A DNA stretch of 64,000 nucleotides from Thermomonas hydrothermalis (GTDB lineage: Bacteria > Pseudomonadota > Gammaproteobacteria > Xanthomonadales > Xanthomonadaceae). Under the pieces are notes generated by a model. It worked only from the letters and a program-made list of their open reading frames with translations. It did no database searches and had not been told where the DNA came from. The DNA lies in assembly GCF_900129205.1 (NCBI RefSeq), contig NZ_FQUK01000006.1, positions 33,622 through 97,621 of the forward strand, written 5' to 3'. Position numbers and translations under genes: made by a program. Shown here one piece after another: positions 26,806-36,985 of this stretch. Each line of letters starts with the position of its first letter. The stretch's first letter is position 1.

Positions 26806-27618
26806 ATGCGCACACCTTCACGCCGCCTGACCCTGGCCTTGGCCGCCCTGCTTGCCATTGGCAGCGTCACTGCCGGGGCCCGCGAGGACGTTCGCGCCGA
26901 GGACGCCAGCCGTGTGGTCAAGCAGATCCAGGCCATCCCCGAAGCGTCCATTCCCGACCGCCTGCTCGACGAGGCACACGCCATCGTGGTGGTGCCCGAC
27001 ACCATCAAAGCCGGGTTCATGGTGGGTGGCCGGCGCGGATTGGGCCTGATGGCGGTCAAGCGGCCCGATGGCACCTGGTCCAACCCGGTGTTCGTCAAGT
27101 TGTCCGGCGCCAGCTTTGGCTTCCAGGCCGGGGTGCAGTCGGCGGACGTGATCCTGGTATTCCGCAGCGAGCGCGGCCTGGACAACATCGTCAACGGCAA
27201 GTTCACCCTCGGCGCGGATGCCAGCGTGGCCGCCGGCCCGGTCGGGCGCAATGCCGCTGCCGCCACCGATGGTGCGATGAAGGCCGAGATCTGGTCGTGG
27301 TCGCGTGCACGCGGGCTGTTTGCCGGTGTTGCCCTGGACGGTGCGGTGCTGCAGATCGACCACGGCGCCAACCGCAGCGTGTATGGCGAAGGGGTGACGC
27401 CGCGGATGGTGTTTGAGGGTCGCGCCCCGGCACCCTCTGCCGCCATCCGTGCCTTCCGCGACACCCTGGAGGAAGCCACCGCCGCTGCCCGTTACGCACG
27501 CAAGCGCAGCGAGGCGGCCAAGGCGCCGGCCCCGGCTCCCGGCAGCGCCACCGTCACGCCGCTGGGCGAGGACGCGCCGGCTGCCCGCACCCCGTTGCCG
27601 CCCGCCGGCACGCCCTGA
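26806..27618 (+). CDS. Exported SYLF (YSC84) domain lipid-binding protein
   Basis: A 270-aa protein with a signal peptide (residues 1-23, ending SVTAGA) and the SYLF domain: SIPDRLLDEAHAIVVVPDTIKAGFMVGGRRGLGLM, SGASFGFQAGVQSADVILVF and the end block EIWSWSRARGLFAGVALDGAVLQIDHGANRSVYG. SYLF domains bind phospholipids; in bacteria these proteins are periplasmic or envelope-bound. The last 50 residues are an Ala/Pro tail. ATG at 26806 follows CCGGAGA. Confidence 0.9.
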   Translation: MRTPSRRLTLALAALLAIGSVTAGAREDVRAEDASRVVKQIQAIPEASIPDRLLDEAHAIVVVPDTIKAGFMVGGRRGLGLMAVKRPDGTWSNPVFVKLSGASFGFQAGVQSADVILVFRSERGLDNIVNGKFTLGADASVAAGPVGRNAAAATDGAMKAEIWSWSRARGLFAGVALDGAVLQIDHGANRSVYGEGVTPRMVFEGRAPAPSAAIRAFRDTLEEATAAARYARKRSEAAKAPAPAPGSATVTPLGEDAPAARTPLPPAGTP

Positions 27619-27661
27619 CCACCAGCCACGCCGGACGGCACAGGTGATCCGGCGCAGCTGC

Positions 27662-27667
27662 TAGACT
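27662..27667 (+). promoter_or_regulatory. Possible -10 box of tatABC
   Basis: TAGACT inside CTGCTAGACTG lies 33 bases before the tatA ATG. The same context recurs before ntrB (CTGCTAGATTAG) and rhlB (ATGCTAGACTT). No good -35 is seen. Confidence 0.3.
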
Positions 27668-27699
27668 GTTGCATCTCCCCTTTCGACGCAGGTGCATCC

Positions 27700-27942
27700 A
27701 TGGGCGGGTTTAGCATCTGGCACTGGCTGATCGTGCTGTTGATCGTGCTGCTGGTGTTTGGCACCAAGCGGCTGACGTCGGGCGCGCGCGATCTGGGGCG
27801 CGCCGTGCATGAATTCAAGAAAGGCATGCGCGGCGACGATGAAGAGGCGGGGCAGGACGCACCTGCGGCCCGTATCGGTCAGGAGTCGAAGGATCCCGCT
27901 GCGACGGCGCGCCCGCGCGAGCACGACGACAGCGGGCGCTGA
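27700..27942 (+). CDS. tatA: Sec-independent translocase subunit TatA
   Basis: An 80-aa TatA: one N-terminal transmembrane helix ([18 protein letters not shown]), a Gly hinge followed by an amphipathic helix with [21 protein letters not shown], and an acidic disordered tail. It oligomerises to form the pore for folded twin-Arg substrates. It is the first gene of tatABC, 18 bases before tatB. Confidence 0.96.
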   Translation: MGGFSIWHWLIVLLIVLLVFGTKRLTSGARDLGRAVHEFKKGMRGDDEEAGQDAPAARIGQESKDPAATARPREHDDSGR

Positions 27943-27959
27943 TTCGGCCTGACGCTGCC

Positions 27960-28247
27960 ATGTTCGAGTTTTCGCTGGGCGAGCTGGTGGTGGTGGCCCT
28001 GGTGGCGTTGGTCGTGCTTGGCCCGGAACGGCTGCCCAAGGCCGCACGTCTGGCCGGGTTGGGCTTGCGCCGGCTGCGTGCGCAGTGGGTGACCATGAAG
28101 AACGAGCTGGAACAGGAGCTGGCCCGCGAAGAGCTGGCCCGCAGCCTGCGCGAAACCCAGCAGGCACTGGACGAAACTCGCGCCTCCCTGGAGCAGCGAC
28201 CAGCGTCGCCACCCGCCCCATCCGACGAGGCACGGCATGACCGCTGA
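27960..28247 (+). CDS. tatB: Sec-independent translocase subunit TatB
   Basis: A 95-aa TatB with the diagnostic N-terminus MFEFSLGELVVVALVALVVLGPERLPKAARLAGLGLRR broken at the conserved Glu8 and GPERLP loop, followed by a charged amphipathic helix and a Pro-rich tail. It is short for TatB (E. coli has 171 aa). It forms the receptor complex with TatC, whose gene overlaps its end by 11 bases. Confidence 0.95.
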   Translation: MFEFSLGELVVVALVALVVLGPERLPKAARLAGLGLRRLRAQWVTMKNELEQELAREELARSLRETQQALDETRASLEQRPASPPAPSDEARHDR

Positions 28248-28992
28248 GGTGCCCGACGACGAGCAGCGCCCGCTGATCAGCCACCTGCTGGAACTCCGCA
28301 TGCGGCTGCTGCGTGGGCTGTGGGGGTTCGGGCTGGTGTTGTTGCTGCTGCTGCCATTTGCCAATCGCCTGTACGCCTGGTTGGCACAGCCACTATTGGC
28401 CAAACTGCCCAAAGGTGGTCAGCTGATCGCCACGCAGGTGGCGGCCCCCTTCTTCACACCGATGAAACTGGCGCTGGTGACGGCGTTGATGCTGGCCATG
28501 CCCTGGCTGCTCTACCAGCTCTGGGCGTTCGTCGCGCCGGGCCTGTACCGGCGCGAGAAGCGTCTGGCGCTGCCGTTGCTGGTCTCGGCGCTGCTGTTGT
28601 TCTATGCCGGCTGCGCGTTTGCGTACTTTTTGGTGCTGCCAACGGTGTTTGGCTTTCTGGCCCGGATCACCCCGGAAGGGGTGGCGATGATGACCGACAT
28701 CAGCGCCTACCTCGATTTCGTGCTGGTGCTGTTTCTGGCGTTCGGGCTGGCGTTCGAGCTGCCGGTGGCACTGGTGATCCTGGCCCTGCTGGGCTGGGTG
28801 ACGCCAGACCAGCTGCGCGAGGGGCGCGGTTACGCGATCGTGGGCATCTTCATCATCGCCGCCGTGGTGACCCCGCCCGACGTGATCAGCCAGCTGCTGC
28901 TGGCGATCCCCATGTGCCTTCTGTACGAAGCCGGCATCCTGGCGGCGCGGATCCTGGCGCCGGCCGGAGGGCAACGGGATGACCTCGCCTGA
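28237..28992 (+). CDS. tatC: Sec-independent translocase subunit TatC
   Basis: A 251-aa six-helix membrane protein that recognises twin-Arg signal peptides. Family marks are the N-terminal LISHLLELRMRLLR, the conserved first periplasmic loop, MPWLLYQLWAFVAPGLYRREKR, the Phe/Pro block LPVALVILALLGWV and TPPDVISQLLLAIPMCLLYE. Together with TatA and TatB it makes a complete translocase. It overlaps the RDD gene by 14 bases. Confidence 0.97.
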   Translation: MTAEVPDDEQRPLISHLLELRMRLLRGLWGFGLVLLLLLPFANRLYAWLAQPLLAKLPKGGQLIATQVAAPFFTPMKLALVTALMLAMPWLLYQLWAFVAPGLYRREKRLALPLLVSALLLFYAGCAFAYFLVLPTVFGFLARITPEGVAMMTDISAYLDFVLVLFLAFGLAFELPVALVILALLGWVTPDQLREGRGYAIVGIFIIAAVVTPPDVISQLLLAIPMCLLYEAGILAARILAPAGGQRDDLA

Positions 28993-29680
28993 GGGTGTGC
29001 CGGCCGGATTCTGGCAGCGCTATGCCGCCTGGTCGCTGGATGCCGTCTGTCTGCTGCCGCTGGTCGCAGGACTGGCGTGGTCGCCGCTTCAGCGCGCCTG
29101 GGCGCAGGCCGCGCAGGCGCTGAAGACCCTGACCGCCCTGCTGGGCCGGCAACTGGAGATCGCGTTGGCCAGTGGTCAACCGCCGCAGGCCCTGTTGTCA
29201 GGGGTGCTGGCAGACCCGCAGGTGCAGGCGGGTGCGGCCGTGTTGAACGCCGCCCTGTTCACCCTGTTCGGGCTGCCGGTGCTGCTCTATGCCCTGCTGT
29301 CGGCGCTGTGGACGCTGGGGTTCGAGGGCTCGGCCTGGCAGGCCACCCCCGGCAAGCGGGTGTTGGGGCTTGCCGTGACCGACAGCCAGGGCGGCAAACC
29401 CAGTCTGGCCCGGTTGGCGCTGCGCTGGTTGGCCGCCGGGCTGTCGTGGGCGTCGCTCAACCTCGGCCATGCGCTGGCGGCCGTGCCGCCGCATCTTGCG
29501 TTGCATGACCGGCTGAGCGGCACCTGCGTGCAGACGCACAGCGGCACGCGTCGGCTGCCGCGTTGGGCCCAGGCCTGGTTGGGGCTGCAATCGGTCGGCG
29601 CCCTGCTGGCGCTGATCTGGCTGTGGCGGCTGGTGCAGGCGTGGACCCTGGCGGCGTTGGGGATGGCCGCGCCCGGTTGA
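28979..29680 (+). CDS. RDD family membrane protein
   Basis: A 233-aa membrane protein whose first 20 residues contain the RDD signature region (FWQRYAAWSLDAVCLLPLVAG, with the Arg and Asp of the family) and whose middle has GFEGSAWQATPGKRVLGLAVTD, the typical second RDD block. About four transmembrane helices. RDD proteins are proposed transporters or membrane scaffolds; some exchange sodium for protons. It is translationally overlapped with tatC. Confidence 0.85.
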   Translation: MTSPEGVPAGFWQRYAAWSLDAVCLLPLVAGLAWSPLQRAWAQAAQALKTLTALLGRQLEIALASGQPPQALLSGVLADPQVQAGAAVLNAALFTLFGLPVLLYALLSALWTLGFEGSAWQATPGKRVLGLAVTDSQGGKPSLARLALRWLAAGLSWASLNLGHALAAVPPHLALHDRLSGTCVQTHSGTRRLPRWAQAWLGLQSVGALLALIWLWRLVQAWTLAALGMAAPG

Positions 29681-29715
29681 ACCAGCCTGCGTCGATGCCG
29701 TCTGCGGGCGCAGCG

Positions 29716-30627
29716 TCAGAGTTCGATCTGATTGCTCACGGTCGTGGCCGGGCTGCCCGGCGCGGCGCAGACATCACGCCAGACCCCATACATCACGCCC
29801 AGCATCACCACCATCAGGGCGAGCACCAGCACCAAGTACAGCGGCACCGCAAGCACGACCACCACCCAGCCACCCAGCAGTTTTGCCAGGACGCCCACCA
29901 GCAGCGCGGCGATCACCAGCAGCAGTGCCAGCACCACGGCGGCCACCATCGCCAGTAGGAACAGCACCAGCAGCGGCAGCAGATTGCGCAGAGTGCCCGC
30001 GACACCGTCCTGCAGGGCGTCCACGACGCCCTTGTCGCGCAGCGCGATCTGGCCCAAGCCGATGGCTTGCACGCCGTAGCTCAGCAGGCCCACGGCCCAG
30101 AAGATCAGCAGCGCCGGGCCAAACCCCTGCGGCAGGGCAGGAAGCGCGTCGCCGTTCTCCGGTGACTGCAAGGTCTGCAGATACCAACTGCCGATATCCG
30201 GAGCCAGCAGGCCGACCAGCGCGCCCAGCAGCAGGTTCTGGGCCAGCATCAGCAGCACCATGAACGCGGCCGCCCGCACCGCCACCACGCTCTGTCCCAG
30301 CACCGAGAACACCTGCAGGGCACTCACCGGCCGGCCTTGCTCGACCGCGTCGAGCAGCTGCAGATAGCCTGCCATCAACACCGCCATCAGGGCGCTGATG
30401 GCCACGCCGGTGAGCAGCGACACCAGGCCCGAGATCAGGCCGCTTGTGCCCGCGCTCACACTGATCGCCGTCATCACCAGTGCCAGCCCGATGGCCATGG
30501 CGATCAGTGTCGTCAGCAGCAGCAGGGCGCCGCCAAAAATCGCCTTCGGATTGTCCCGTCCCAGATCCAGGGCGCGCTGCAGCCAAGTCAGGCCGGCGCC
30601 GGCGCCCACCGCGCGTGTGGTCATCAT
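29716..30627 (-). CDS. BPSS1780-type polytopic membrane protein
   Basis: A 303-aa, about six-helix integral membrane protein. The N-terminus (GLTWLQRALDLGRDNPKAIFGGALLLLTTL) and the central VRAAAFMVLLMLAQNLLLGALVGLL are like the BPSS1780 membrane family found in Burkholderia and Xanthomonads. Function unknown. Two consecutive ATG codons (30627 and 30624) follow GAGAGG; either may be used. It is convergent with the RDD gene. Confidence 0.75.
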   Translation of the reverse strand: MMTTRAVGAGAGLTWLQRALDLGRDNPKAIFGGALLLLTTLIAMAIGLALVMTAISVSAGTSGLISGLVSLLTGVAISALMAVLMAGYLQLLDAVEQGRPVSALQVFSVLGQSVVAVRAAAFMVLLMLAQNLLLGALVGLLAPDIGSWYLQTLQSPENGDALPALPQGFGPALLIFWAVGLLSYGVQAIGLGQIALRDKGVVDALQDGVAGTLRNLLPLLVLFLLAMVAAVVLALLLVIAALLVGVLAKLLGGWVVVVLAVPLYLVLVLALMVVMLGVMYGVWRDVCAAPGSPATTVSNQIEL

Positions 30628-30679
30628 GTCCTCTCGTGTCCGTCATCGGCCCGCGGTGCGGGCCCAATGCACAGCATAC

Positions 30680-31420
30680 TCAACCTGCACGCCGGCCATG
30701 GGCATGACGCACGAACCGGCGCAGCACGCGGCGGGCCTGCGGGGTGGCGTGCACCTGCGCCTGCAGGTGACGGGCATCGCGGCCTTCGGCGCTGAGTGCC
30801 GCGCGGCGTGCCTGCAGATAACCGTGCATGTGGCGGGTGGCGAACTCGGGGTGGAACTGCACGCCCCAGACCGCCTGGCCCCAGCGGAAGGCGTGGCAGG
30901 CGTCGTGCTCGTTGCGGGCCAGCACATGGGCGCCAGCGGGTGGCTGCAGCACGCTTTGCAGGTGGGTGGCCTGGGCGGAAAAGCGCGCGGGCAGGCCGGC
31001 GAACAACGGATCCTGCTGGGCCAGAGGCGTCAGCTCGATGGGCACGGTGCCGATTTCGCGTCCGCGCGGGTTGGGGCCGACCGTGCCGCCCAGCGCATGC
31101 GCCAGCAGTTGGTGGCCATAGCAGATGCCAAACAGCGGTAACCCGGCCTGCGCCGCTTCGGCCAGCCACGCCGCGCTGCGCTCGCTCCAGTCGTGACGGT
31201 CGGTCACCATCGCCGCCGAGCCGGTCACGATGACGCCAGCGAACCCAGCGCGCGCCGGCAGCGGCTCGCCTTGGGCCACGTCCACCACCACGGCGTCATC
31301 ACGGTCGAGGCCTGCGGCCACCCGGATCCAGTGCGCAAAACTGCCGTGCCGGCGCATGCTGTCGGTGGGCTGGCCGGTCTGCAGGATCAACAGGGGCGGG
31401 CGATGGCGGCGGGCGGACAT
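30680..31420 (-). CDS. Class I glutamine amidotransferase-like protein
   Basis: A 246-aa stand-alone class I amidotransferase (GuaA-type N-domain fold). The nucleophile elbow is GICYGHQLLAHALGG with Cys, and the His-Glu pair is GVQFHPEFA, so the triad is intact. It is of the GMP-synthase-like or gamma-glutamyl hydrolase type that lacks a synthase domain; substrate unknown. It is divergent from glyQ. I use ATG at 31420, a TTG at 31438 would add six residues. Confidence 0.85.
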   Translation of the reverse strand: MSARRHRPPLLILQTGQPTDSMRRHGSFAHWIRVAAGLDRDDAVVVDVAQGEPLPARAGFAGVIVTGSAAMVTDRHDWSERSAAWLAEAAQAGLPLFGICYGHQLLAHALGGTVGPNPRGREIGTVPIELTPLAQQDPLFAGLPARFSAQATHLQSVLQPPAGAHVLARNEHDACHAFRWGQAVWGVQFHPEFATRHMHGYLQARRAALSAEGRDARHLQAQVHATPQARRVLRRFVRHAHGRRAG

Positions 31421-31470
31421 GGGCAGGGCGGCAAGCAAGGGTGCAGGCAGGGGCGCACAGGCGCGGCCCT

Positions 31471-31476
31471 TATACT
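31471..31476 (+). promoter_or_regulatory. Possible -10 box of glyQS
   Basis: TATACT lies 30 bases before the glyQ ATG. No consensus -35 at 17 bases. Confidence 0.4.
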
Positions 31477-31505
31477 AGCCGGCCACGTTGCTGCATTTTG
31501 CCCCG

Positions 31506-32438
31506 ATGGCTCACGAACGCGTTCCGATCACCTTCCAGCAACTCATTTCCCGCCTCAACGCCTACTGGGCGGAGCAGGGCTGCGTCCTGATCCAGCCGCT
31601 GGATCTGGAAGTCGGCGCCGGCACGTTCCATCCGGCGACCTTCCTGCGTGCGATCGGCCCGGAGCCGTGGAATGCCGCGTATGTGCAGCCCTCGCGTCGG
31701 CCCACCGATGGCCGTTACGGCGAAAACCCCAACCGCCTGCAGCGCTATTACCAGTACCAGGTGGTGATGAAGCCGTCGCCCGACAACATCGTCGAGCTGT
31801 ATTTCGATTCGCTGAAAAGCCTTGGCATCGACCCGCTGGTGCACGACCTGCGTCTGGTCGAGGACAACTGGGAATCGCCCACGCTGGGGGCCTGGGGCCT
31901 GGGCTGGGAGGTCTGGCTCAACGGCATGGAGGTGACCCAGTTCACCTACTTCCAGCAGGCTGGCGGGCTGGAGTGCCGGCCGGTGCTGGGCGAGATCACC
32001 TATGGCCTGGAGCGCCTGTGCATGTATCTGCAGCACTGCGACAACGTTTATGACCTGATCTGGACCTACGGCCCGGATGGCTTGCCGGTGACCTATGGCG
32101 ATGTCTATCACCAGAACGAAGTCGAGCAGAGCGCCTACAACTTCGAGCATGCCGACGTGGCGGAACTGTTCCACCGCTTCGATGCCTGCGAGGCCGAGGC
32201 GATGAAGCTGGTCGAGCTGGGCCTGCCGCTGCCGGCCTACGAGCAGGTCACCAAGGCCAGCCACAGCTTCAACCTGCTGGATGCACGCCGGGCGATCTCC
32301 GTGACCGAGCGTCAGCGCTACATCCTGCGCGTGCGCAAGCTGGCGCAGGCGGTGGCGGAGGCGTATTACGCGCAGCGCGAAAAACTCGGCTTTCCTGGCC
32401 TGAAGCGGGCCGCCATCCATTCGGAGGTGGCGGCATGA
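31506..32438 (+). CDS. glyQ: Glycyl-tRNA synthetase alpha subunit
   Basis: A 310-aa catalytic subunit of the alpha2-beta2 bacterial glycyl-tRNA synthetase. Motifs include [17 protein letters not shown], the class II segment [40 protein letters not shown] and [13 protein letters not shown]. It makes glycyl-adenylate and charges tRNA-Gly with GlyS. ATG at 31506 is the usual start; TTG at 31488 precedes it. The stop overlaps the glyS start (ATGA). Confidence 0.97.
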   Translation: MAHERVPITFQQLISRLNAYWAEQGCVLIQPLDLEVGAGTFHPATFLRAIGPEPWNAAYVQPSRRPTDGRYGENPNRLQRYYQYQVVMKPSPDNIVELYFDSLKSLGIDPLVHDLRLVEDNWESPTLGAWGLGWEVWLNGMEVTQFTYFQQAGGLECRPVLGEITYGLERLCMYLQHCDNVYDLIWTYGPDGLPVTYGDVYHQNEVEQSAYNFEHADVAELFHRFDACEAEAMKLVELGLPLPAYEQVTKASHSFNLLDARRAISVTERQRYILRVRKLAQAVAEAYYAQREKLGFPGLKRAAIHSEVAA

Positions 32439-34507
32439 GCATGCAACCGCTGCTGATCGAACTGGGCACCGAGGAGCTGCCGGTCAAGGCGCTGCCGGGG
32501 TTGGCGCAGGCGTTTTTCGATGGCGTGATCGCGGCGCTGGAGAAGCGTGGCGTCGCCGTCGAGCGTGGCGATGCCAAGCCGCTGTACACCCCGCGTCGGC
32601 TGGCGGTGCTGCTGCCCGGTGTGGCCAGCGAACAGCCAGCGCAGCACAGCGAAGTGCTGGGCCCGTATCTCAACATCGCGCTCGATACCGACGGCCAGCC
32701 CACCCGCGCCCTGCAAGGCTTTGCGGCCAAGGCCGGGGTGGACTGGACGCAGCTGGAGAAAATCTCCGACGCCAAGGGCGAACGCTTCGTCCATCGGACA
32801 GTCAAGCCCGGCGCACGCACGCTGGATCTGCTGCAGGACGTGCTGGATGAGGCGTTGGCTGCGATGCCCATCCCCAAGCCGATGCGCTGGGGCGATCACC
32901 CCTATGGCTTCGCCCGTCCGTTGCACTGGCTGGTGGCGTTGCTGGGCGATGCGGTGGCCGATGTCACCGCGCTGGGCATTCGCGCCGGTCGGGAAACGCG
33001 TGGCCATCGCTTCCACCATCCCCAGCCGGTGCCCGTCGCCACGCCGCAGGCATACGTCGAGGCGTTGCGGGCGGCGTTCGTGCTGGTCGATCCCGACCAG
33101 CGCCGGGCGCGCATCGTCGCCGAGGTGGAGCATGCGGCCAAGGCCGCTGGCGGGCAGGCGCGGATCGAGCCGGACATCCTCGAACAGGTCAACTGCCTCA
33201 CCGAATGGCCGGTCGCCATCCGTTGTGCGTTTGAGCGCGAGTTTCTGGCGGTGCCGCAGGAAGCGCTGATCCAGACCATGGAGACCAACCAGAAGTTCTT
33301 CCCGGTGCTGGATGCGCAGGGTCGGTTGACCGAGCACTTCATCGGCATTGCCAACATCGCGTCCAAGGATCCGGCAGAAATCCGCAAGGGCTACGAGCGC
33401 GTGATCCGGCCGCGCTTTGCCGATGCCCGCTTCTTCTACGACGAAGATCTCAAGCAGGGCCTGCTGGCGATGGGCGAGGGGCTCAAGACCGTCACCTATC
33501 AGGCCCGGCTTGGCACCCTGGCCGACAAGGTGGTGCGGGTGACGGCGCTGGCCGAGGTGATCGCGTCTTGCGTCGGTGCCGATGTCGCCCAGGCGCGGCG
33601 TGCGGCGCAGTTGTGCAAGAACGATCTGCAGTCGCGCATGGTCAACGAGTTCCCCGAGTTGCAAGGCATCGCCGGGCGCTACTACGCCCTGGCCGCGGGT
33701 GAGCCGGAGGCAGTGGCGCTGGCGATCGACGAGGCCTACCGGCCACGCTTTGCCGCCGACGACATCGCGGCATCCATGCTGGGCAAAGTGCTGGCCATCG
33801 CCGAGCGCCTGGACACCCTGGCGGGCGGCTTTGCTGCGGGTCTCAAGCCCACCGGCAACAAAGACCCGTTCGCGCTGCGTCGCAATGCGCTGGGGTTGGC
33901 GCGCACCATCATCGAAAGCGGCCTGACGCTGGACCTACCGGATCTGCTGGCGCGGGCCAATGCCGGGCTTGCCGCGCATGGTCTGCGCGCAGAGGTTGCC
34001 GAGCTGTACGACTTCATCCTCGACCGGTTGCGCAGCTACTACGCTGAACGCGGTGTGCCGGCGGCGCATTTCAATGCCGTGGCCGAGCTGAAGCCCGCCT
34101 CGCTGTACGACTTCGACCGTCGCCTCGCCGCCATCGGCCTGTTTGCGCAACTGCCGGAAGCCGCTGCGCTGGCCGCCGCCAACAAGCGCATCGGCAACAT
34201 CCTGAAGAAAGCCGATGGCGCCATCCCCGACCAGATCGACCCGGCGCGGCTGGTCGAACCCGCCGAACAGGCATTGGCCGACGCGGTGGCAGCCGCCGAG
34301 GCCGAGACCATGCCGGCGCTGCAACGCGGCGACTACGTGCAGGTGCTGACCCGGCTGGCACAGCTGCGGCCGCAGGTGGATGCCTTCTTCGAGGCCGTGA
34401 TGGTCAACGCCGACGATCCAGCCCTGCGCAGCAACCGGCTGGCGTTGCTGGCACGGCTGGCCAGCCGGTTGGACAGCGTGGCGGCGATCGAGTGCCTGTC
34501 CGCCTGA
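32435..34507 (+). CDS. glyS: Glycyl-tRNA synthetase beta subunit
   Basis: A 690-aa beta subunit that binds tRNA-Gly. The start [19 protein letters not shown], the central [27 protein letters not shown] and [16 protein letters not shown], and a C-terminal anticodon-binding domain ([13 protein letters not shown] [17 protein letters not shown]) are all present. Normal length. Coupled to glyQ by a four-base overlap. Confidence 0.97.
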   Translation: MSMQPLLIELGTEELPVKALPGLAQAFFDGVIAALEKRGVAVERGDAKPLYTPRRLAVLLPGVASEQPAQHSEVLGPYLNIALDTDGQPTRALQGFAAKAGVDWTQLEKISDAKGERFVHRTVKPGARTLDLLQDVLDEALAAMPIPKPMRWGDHPYGFARPLHWLVALLGDAVADVTALGIRAGRETRGHRFHHPQPVPVATPQAYVEALRAAFVLVDPDQRRARIVAEVEHAAKAAGGQARIEPDILEQVNCLTEWPVAIRCAFEREFLAVPQEALIQTMETNQKFFPVLDAQGRLTEHFIGIANIASKDPAEIRKGYERVIRPRFADARFFYDEDLKQGLLAMGEGLKTVTYQARLGTLADKVVRVTALAEVIASCVGADVAQARRAAQLCKNDLQSRMVNEFPELQGIAGRYYALAAGEPEAVALAIDEAYRPRFAADDIAASMLGKVLAIAERLDTLAGGFAAGLKPTGNKDPFALRRNALGLARTIIESGLTLDLPDLLARANAGLAAHGLRAEVAELYDFILDRLRSYYAERGVPAAHFNAVAELKPASLYDFDRRLAAIGLFAQLPEAAALAAANKRIGNILKKADGAIPDQIDPARLVEPAEQALADAVAAAEAETMPALQRGDYVQVLTRLAQLRPQVDAFFEAVMVNADDPALRSNRLALLARLASRLDSVAAIECLSA

Positions 34508-34588
34508 GGGCCACTTTTTTGAGCGAAATCAACATGCCACGGGGTGCGCGCACCTAGGCTGCTGGGAAAAGTTTTTCCGGAGCACCCC

Positions 34589-35050
34589 ATGGCCCTCCTT
34601 GTTTGGCAACCCGAACTCGACACCGGCATCGATATCATCGACCAGCAGCACCACCGCATCGTGGCGCTGATCAACCAGCTTGATGCGGCGACCACCCGCG
34701 ACGACCAGGCGGCCGTGCTGGAGGAATTGGTTGACTACACCCTCTCGCACTTTGCATTCGAAGAAGAATTGATGGAAGAGTCCGGTTATGCCTTCGGGCC
34801 GGCACACAAGCGTGTGCATGAGATGTTCGTGCGCCGCGTCAATGAGTACCGCATGCGCTTCGACGCGGGCGAGAATATCGCTGGCGAACTGAAAGGCATG
34901 CTGGCGCGCTGGCTGTTCAACCACATTCGCGGTGACGACAAATCCTATGCCCCGCACGTGCGCCACTACCTGGACACCTACAAGCGGCCGGGTCAGAGCG
35001 GCGCCCACGACGGCTGGCTCAAGCGCAAGATCAAGGCCTGGCTACAGTAA
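34589..35050 (+). CDS. Bacteriohemerythrin
   Basis: A 153-aa single-domain hemerythrin. The di-iron ligand pattern is visible along a four-helix bundle: His in [34 protein letters not shown] and [12 protein letters not shown], with the conserved W6 in [12 protein letters not shown]. Such proteins bind O2 reversibly and may store or sense oxygen, or supply it to membrane oxidases. CGGAG lies eight bases before the ATG at 34589. It stands alone after glyS. Confidence 0.93.
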   Translation: MALLVWQPELDTGIDIIDQQHHRIVALINQLDAATTRDDQAAVLEELVDYTLSHFAFEEELMEESGYAFGPAHKRVHEMFVRRVNEYRMRFDAGENIAGELKGMLARWLFNHIRGDDKSYAPHVRHYLDTYKRPGQSGAHDGWLKRKIKAWLQ

Positions 35051-35119
35051 GCGGTCGCGGCGGCGGATACCGACGCTGCCGTTAATCACACTTTGACGCT
35101 GCATCGGTATCCTGCGCCG

Positions 35120-36985
35120 ATGCCACTCTGCCGCGCCCGTCCGACGCTGTTCCTGCTCTGTTGCCTGGCCGCCATGCCGGCGCTGGCGGCCAAGGTGACC
35201 AGGATCGAAATTCGTGGGCTGCACGACCAAGCGATGGAAGCCAACGTGCGCAGCACGCTGTCGCTCAGCGATGCGCTGGGCAAGAACGTGCGGCCGAGCC
35301 GGCTGGTGTATCTGCTGGAGATTGCGCCGGACGAGGCGCGACAGGCGCTGGAACCGTTCGGCTATTACGACCCGGTCATCACCCTCAGCCGCAGCGATCG
35401 CGCCGAGCCGGTGCCGACCGGCAACCCGGATGCCCTGGAGGCTGCCAGCGAAGACGAGGCTGGGGAGGATGACGCCGGGGAGGATGGTGCCATGGGGATC
35501 ACGGTGACGCTCACCATCGACCCAGGGACGCCGGTGCGGGTCAGCACAGAGGTGTTGGCGGTGGAGGGACCGGGAGGGGCCGATGCCGGGGTGGAGGCGG
35601 CGCTGGCGGCGTTTCGTCCGCGCCCCGGTGAGGTGTTCGATCACACCCGCTATGACACCAGCAAGGCCGCAGTGGAGGCCGCTCTGGCCCGGCACGGTTA
35701 TTTCGCGGCACGCCCGCTGCAACATCGGGTCGAGGTCACCCGCGCCAGCCACAGCGCCGCCGTGACATTGCGCTGGGACAGCGGCGAACGGATGGCGCTG
35801 GGGCCGGTGCATTTCACCCAGACCCCGCAGGTAGTGGTGTGGCCGCGGTTGCTGGAGCGGCTGGTGCTGTGGACACCGGGCCAACCCTACGACGAGGCGC
35901 AGGTGGATCGCCTGCGTGATGCCTTGCAGGCACTCGATTACTTCGCCCTGGTCGATGTGCAGGCTGATCCGGCACAGGCGCGCGCGGGGCAGGTGCCGAT
36001 CGAGGCCACCCTGACTCCGGCCCGGCGCAGCCTCTACAGCGCCGGCTTCAGCTATGGCACCGCCAGCGGCAGCGGCGTCAGCCTTGGGGTGGAGCGGCGT
36101 TACCTCAACCGCCGCGGTCACAAGGCGTTGGCCCAGTTGGACTGGGCACAAAAGCGCAAGACCGCGACCCTGCAGTACCGGGTTCCGGCATTTGCCTGGC
36201 TGGACGGCTGGTACAGCGTCAGCCTGCAGGCCGGCGACGAACAGACCGCCTATGTCGATAGCCGCCGGTTGGAGCTGGTGTTGGGCCGCACCGGACAGTA
36301 CCGTCGCCACCTCACCCTGTCGGCCGGCCTGCACGTGCTGCGTGAGCGTTGGGCCTACCTCGATCCCACCCTGACCGCGCCGGCCGAGCAGTTCGGCAGT
36401 TTCCTGTACCCGGCGCTCACGGCCGATTACATCGACGTCGACGATCGCCTGGCACCGCGCCGTGGCGGCGGGCTCAGCCTGACCCTGCGCGGCGGCAGTG
36501 GTGGTGCCAATACCCGCACCGGCTTTGCCCAAGTGCATGTCCGTGCCCAGTGGTTCCACGGGCTGGACGCCGACAGCCGCCTGCTGCTGCGCGGCGAGGT
36601 GGGCCATACCTTCACCCGCGACGTGCTCAACCTGGCCCCCAGCCTGCGCTTCTATGCCGGCGGCGACCGCAGCGTGCGCGGCTACGGTTGGCACGAACTC
36701 GGCCCGGCCGTGGCGACCAGCGGTGGCCTGTACTACACCGGCGCCCCCAATGTGCTCACCGCCAGCGTGGAATATGAGCGCTATTTCAACGGCGCATGGG
36801 GCGCGGCGGTATTCGTGGATAGCGGGAATGCGTTTGCTGACCGGACACTGGGCCTGCGGACCGGCGTCGGCATTGGCGTGCGCTGGCGTTCGCCGATCGG
36901 GCCGGTGCGGATCGATATCGCCCGCGGCCTGGATTCGCCGCAGTCACCGCTGGGGCTGTACCTCAACATCGGGCCTGACCTGTGA
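35120..36985 (+). CDS. tamA: Translocation and assembly module outer-membrane protein TamA
   Basis: A 621-aa Omp85-family protein. It has a signal peptide (residues 1-24, ending PALA), POTRA domains in the N-terminal half (KVTRIEIRGLHDQAMEANVRSTL; FDHTRYDTSKAAVEAAL; YDEAQVDRLRDALQALDYFALV) and a C-terminal 16-strand barrel with the substrate-gating GGDRSVRGYGW and end VRIDIARGLDSP. With TamB it assembles outer-membrane and moves phospholipids. An acidic insert rich in Glu, Asp and Ala occurs in the first POTRA region (about 105-130). Its stop overlaps the tamB GTG. ATG 35120 fits the signal peptide. Confidence 0.93.
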   Translation: MPLCRARPTLFLLCCLAAMPALAAKVTRIEIRGLHDQAMEANVRSTLSLSDALGKNVRPSRLVYLLEIAPDEARQALEPFGYYDPVITLSRSDRAEPVPTGNPDALEAASEDEAGEDDAGEDGAMGITVTLTIDPGTPVRVSTEVLAVEGPGGADAGVEAALAAFRPRPGEVFDHTRYDTSKAAVEAALARHGYFAARPLQHRVEVTRASHSAAVTLRWDSGERMALGPVHFTQTPQVVVWPRLLERLVLWTPGQPYDEAQVDRLRDALQALDYFALVDVQADPAQARAGQVPIEATLTPARRSLYSAGFSYGTASGSGVSLGVERRYLNRRGHKALAQLDWAQKRKTATLQYRVPAFAWLDGWYSVSLQAGDEQTAYVDSRRLELVLGRTGQYRRHLTLSAGLHVLRERWAYLDPTLTAPAEQFGSFLYPALTADYIDVDDRLAPRRGGGLSLTLRGGSGGANTRTGFAQVHVRAQWFHGLDADSRLLLRGEVGHTFTRDVLNLAPSLRFYAGGDRSVRGYGWHELGPAVATSGGLYYTGAPNVLTASVEYERYFNGAWGAAVFVDSGNAFADRTLGLRTGVGIGVRWRSPIGPVRIDIARGLDSPQSPLGLYLNIGPDL

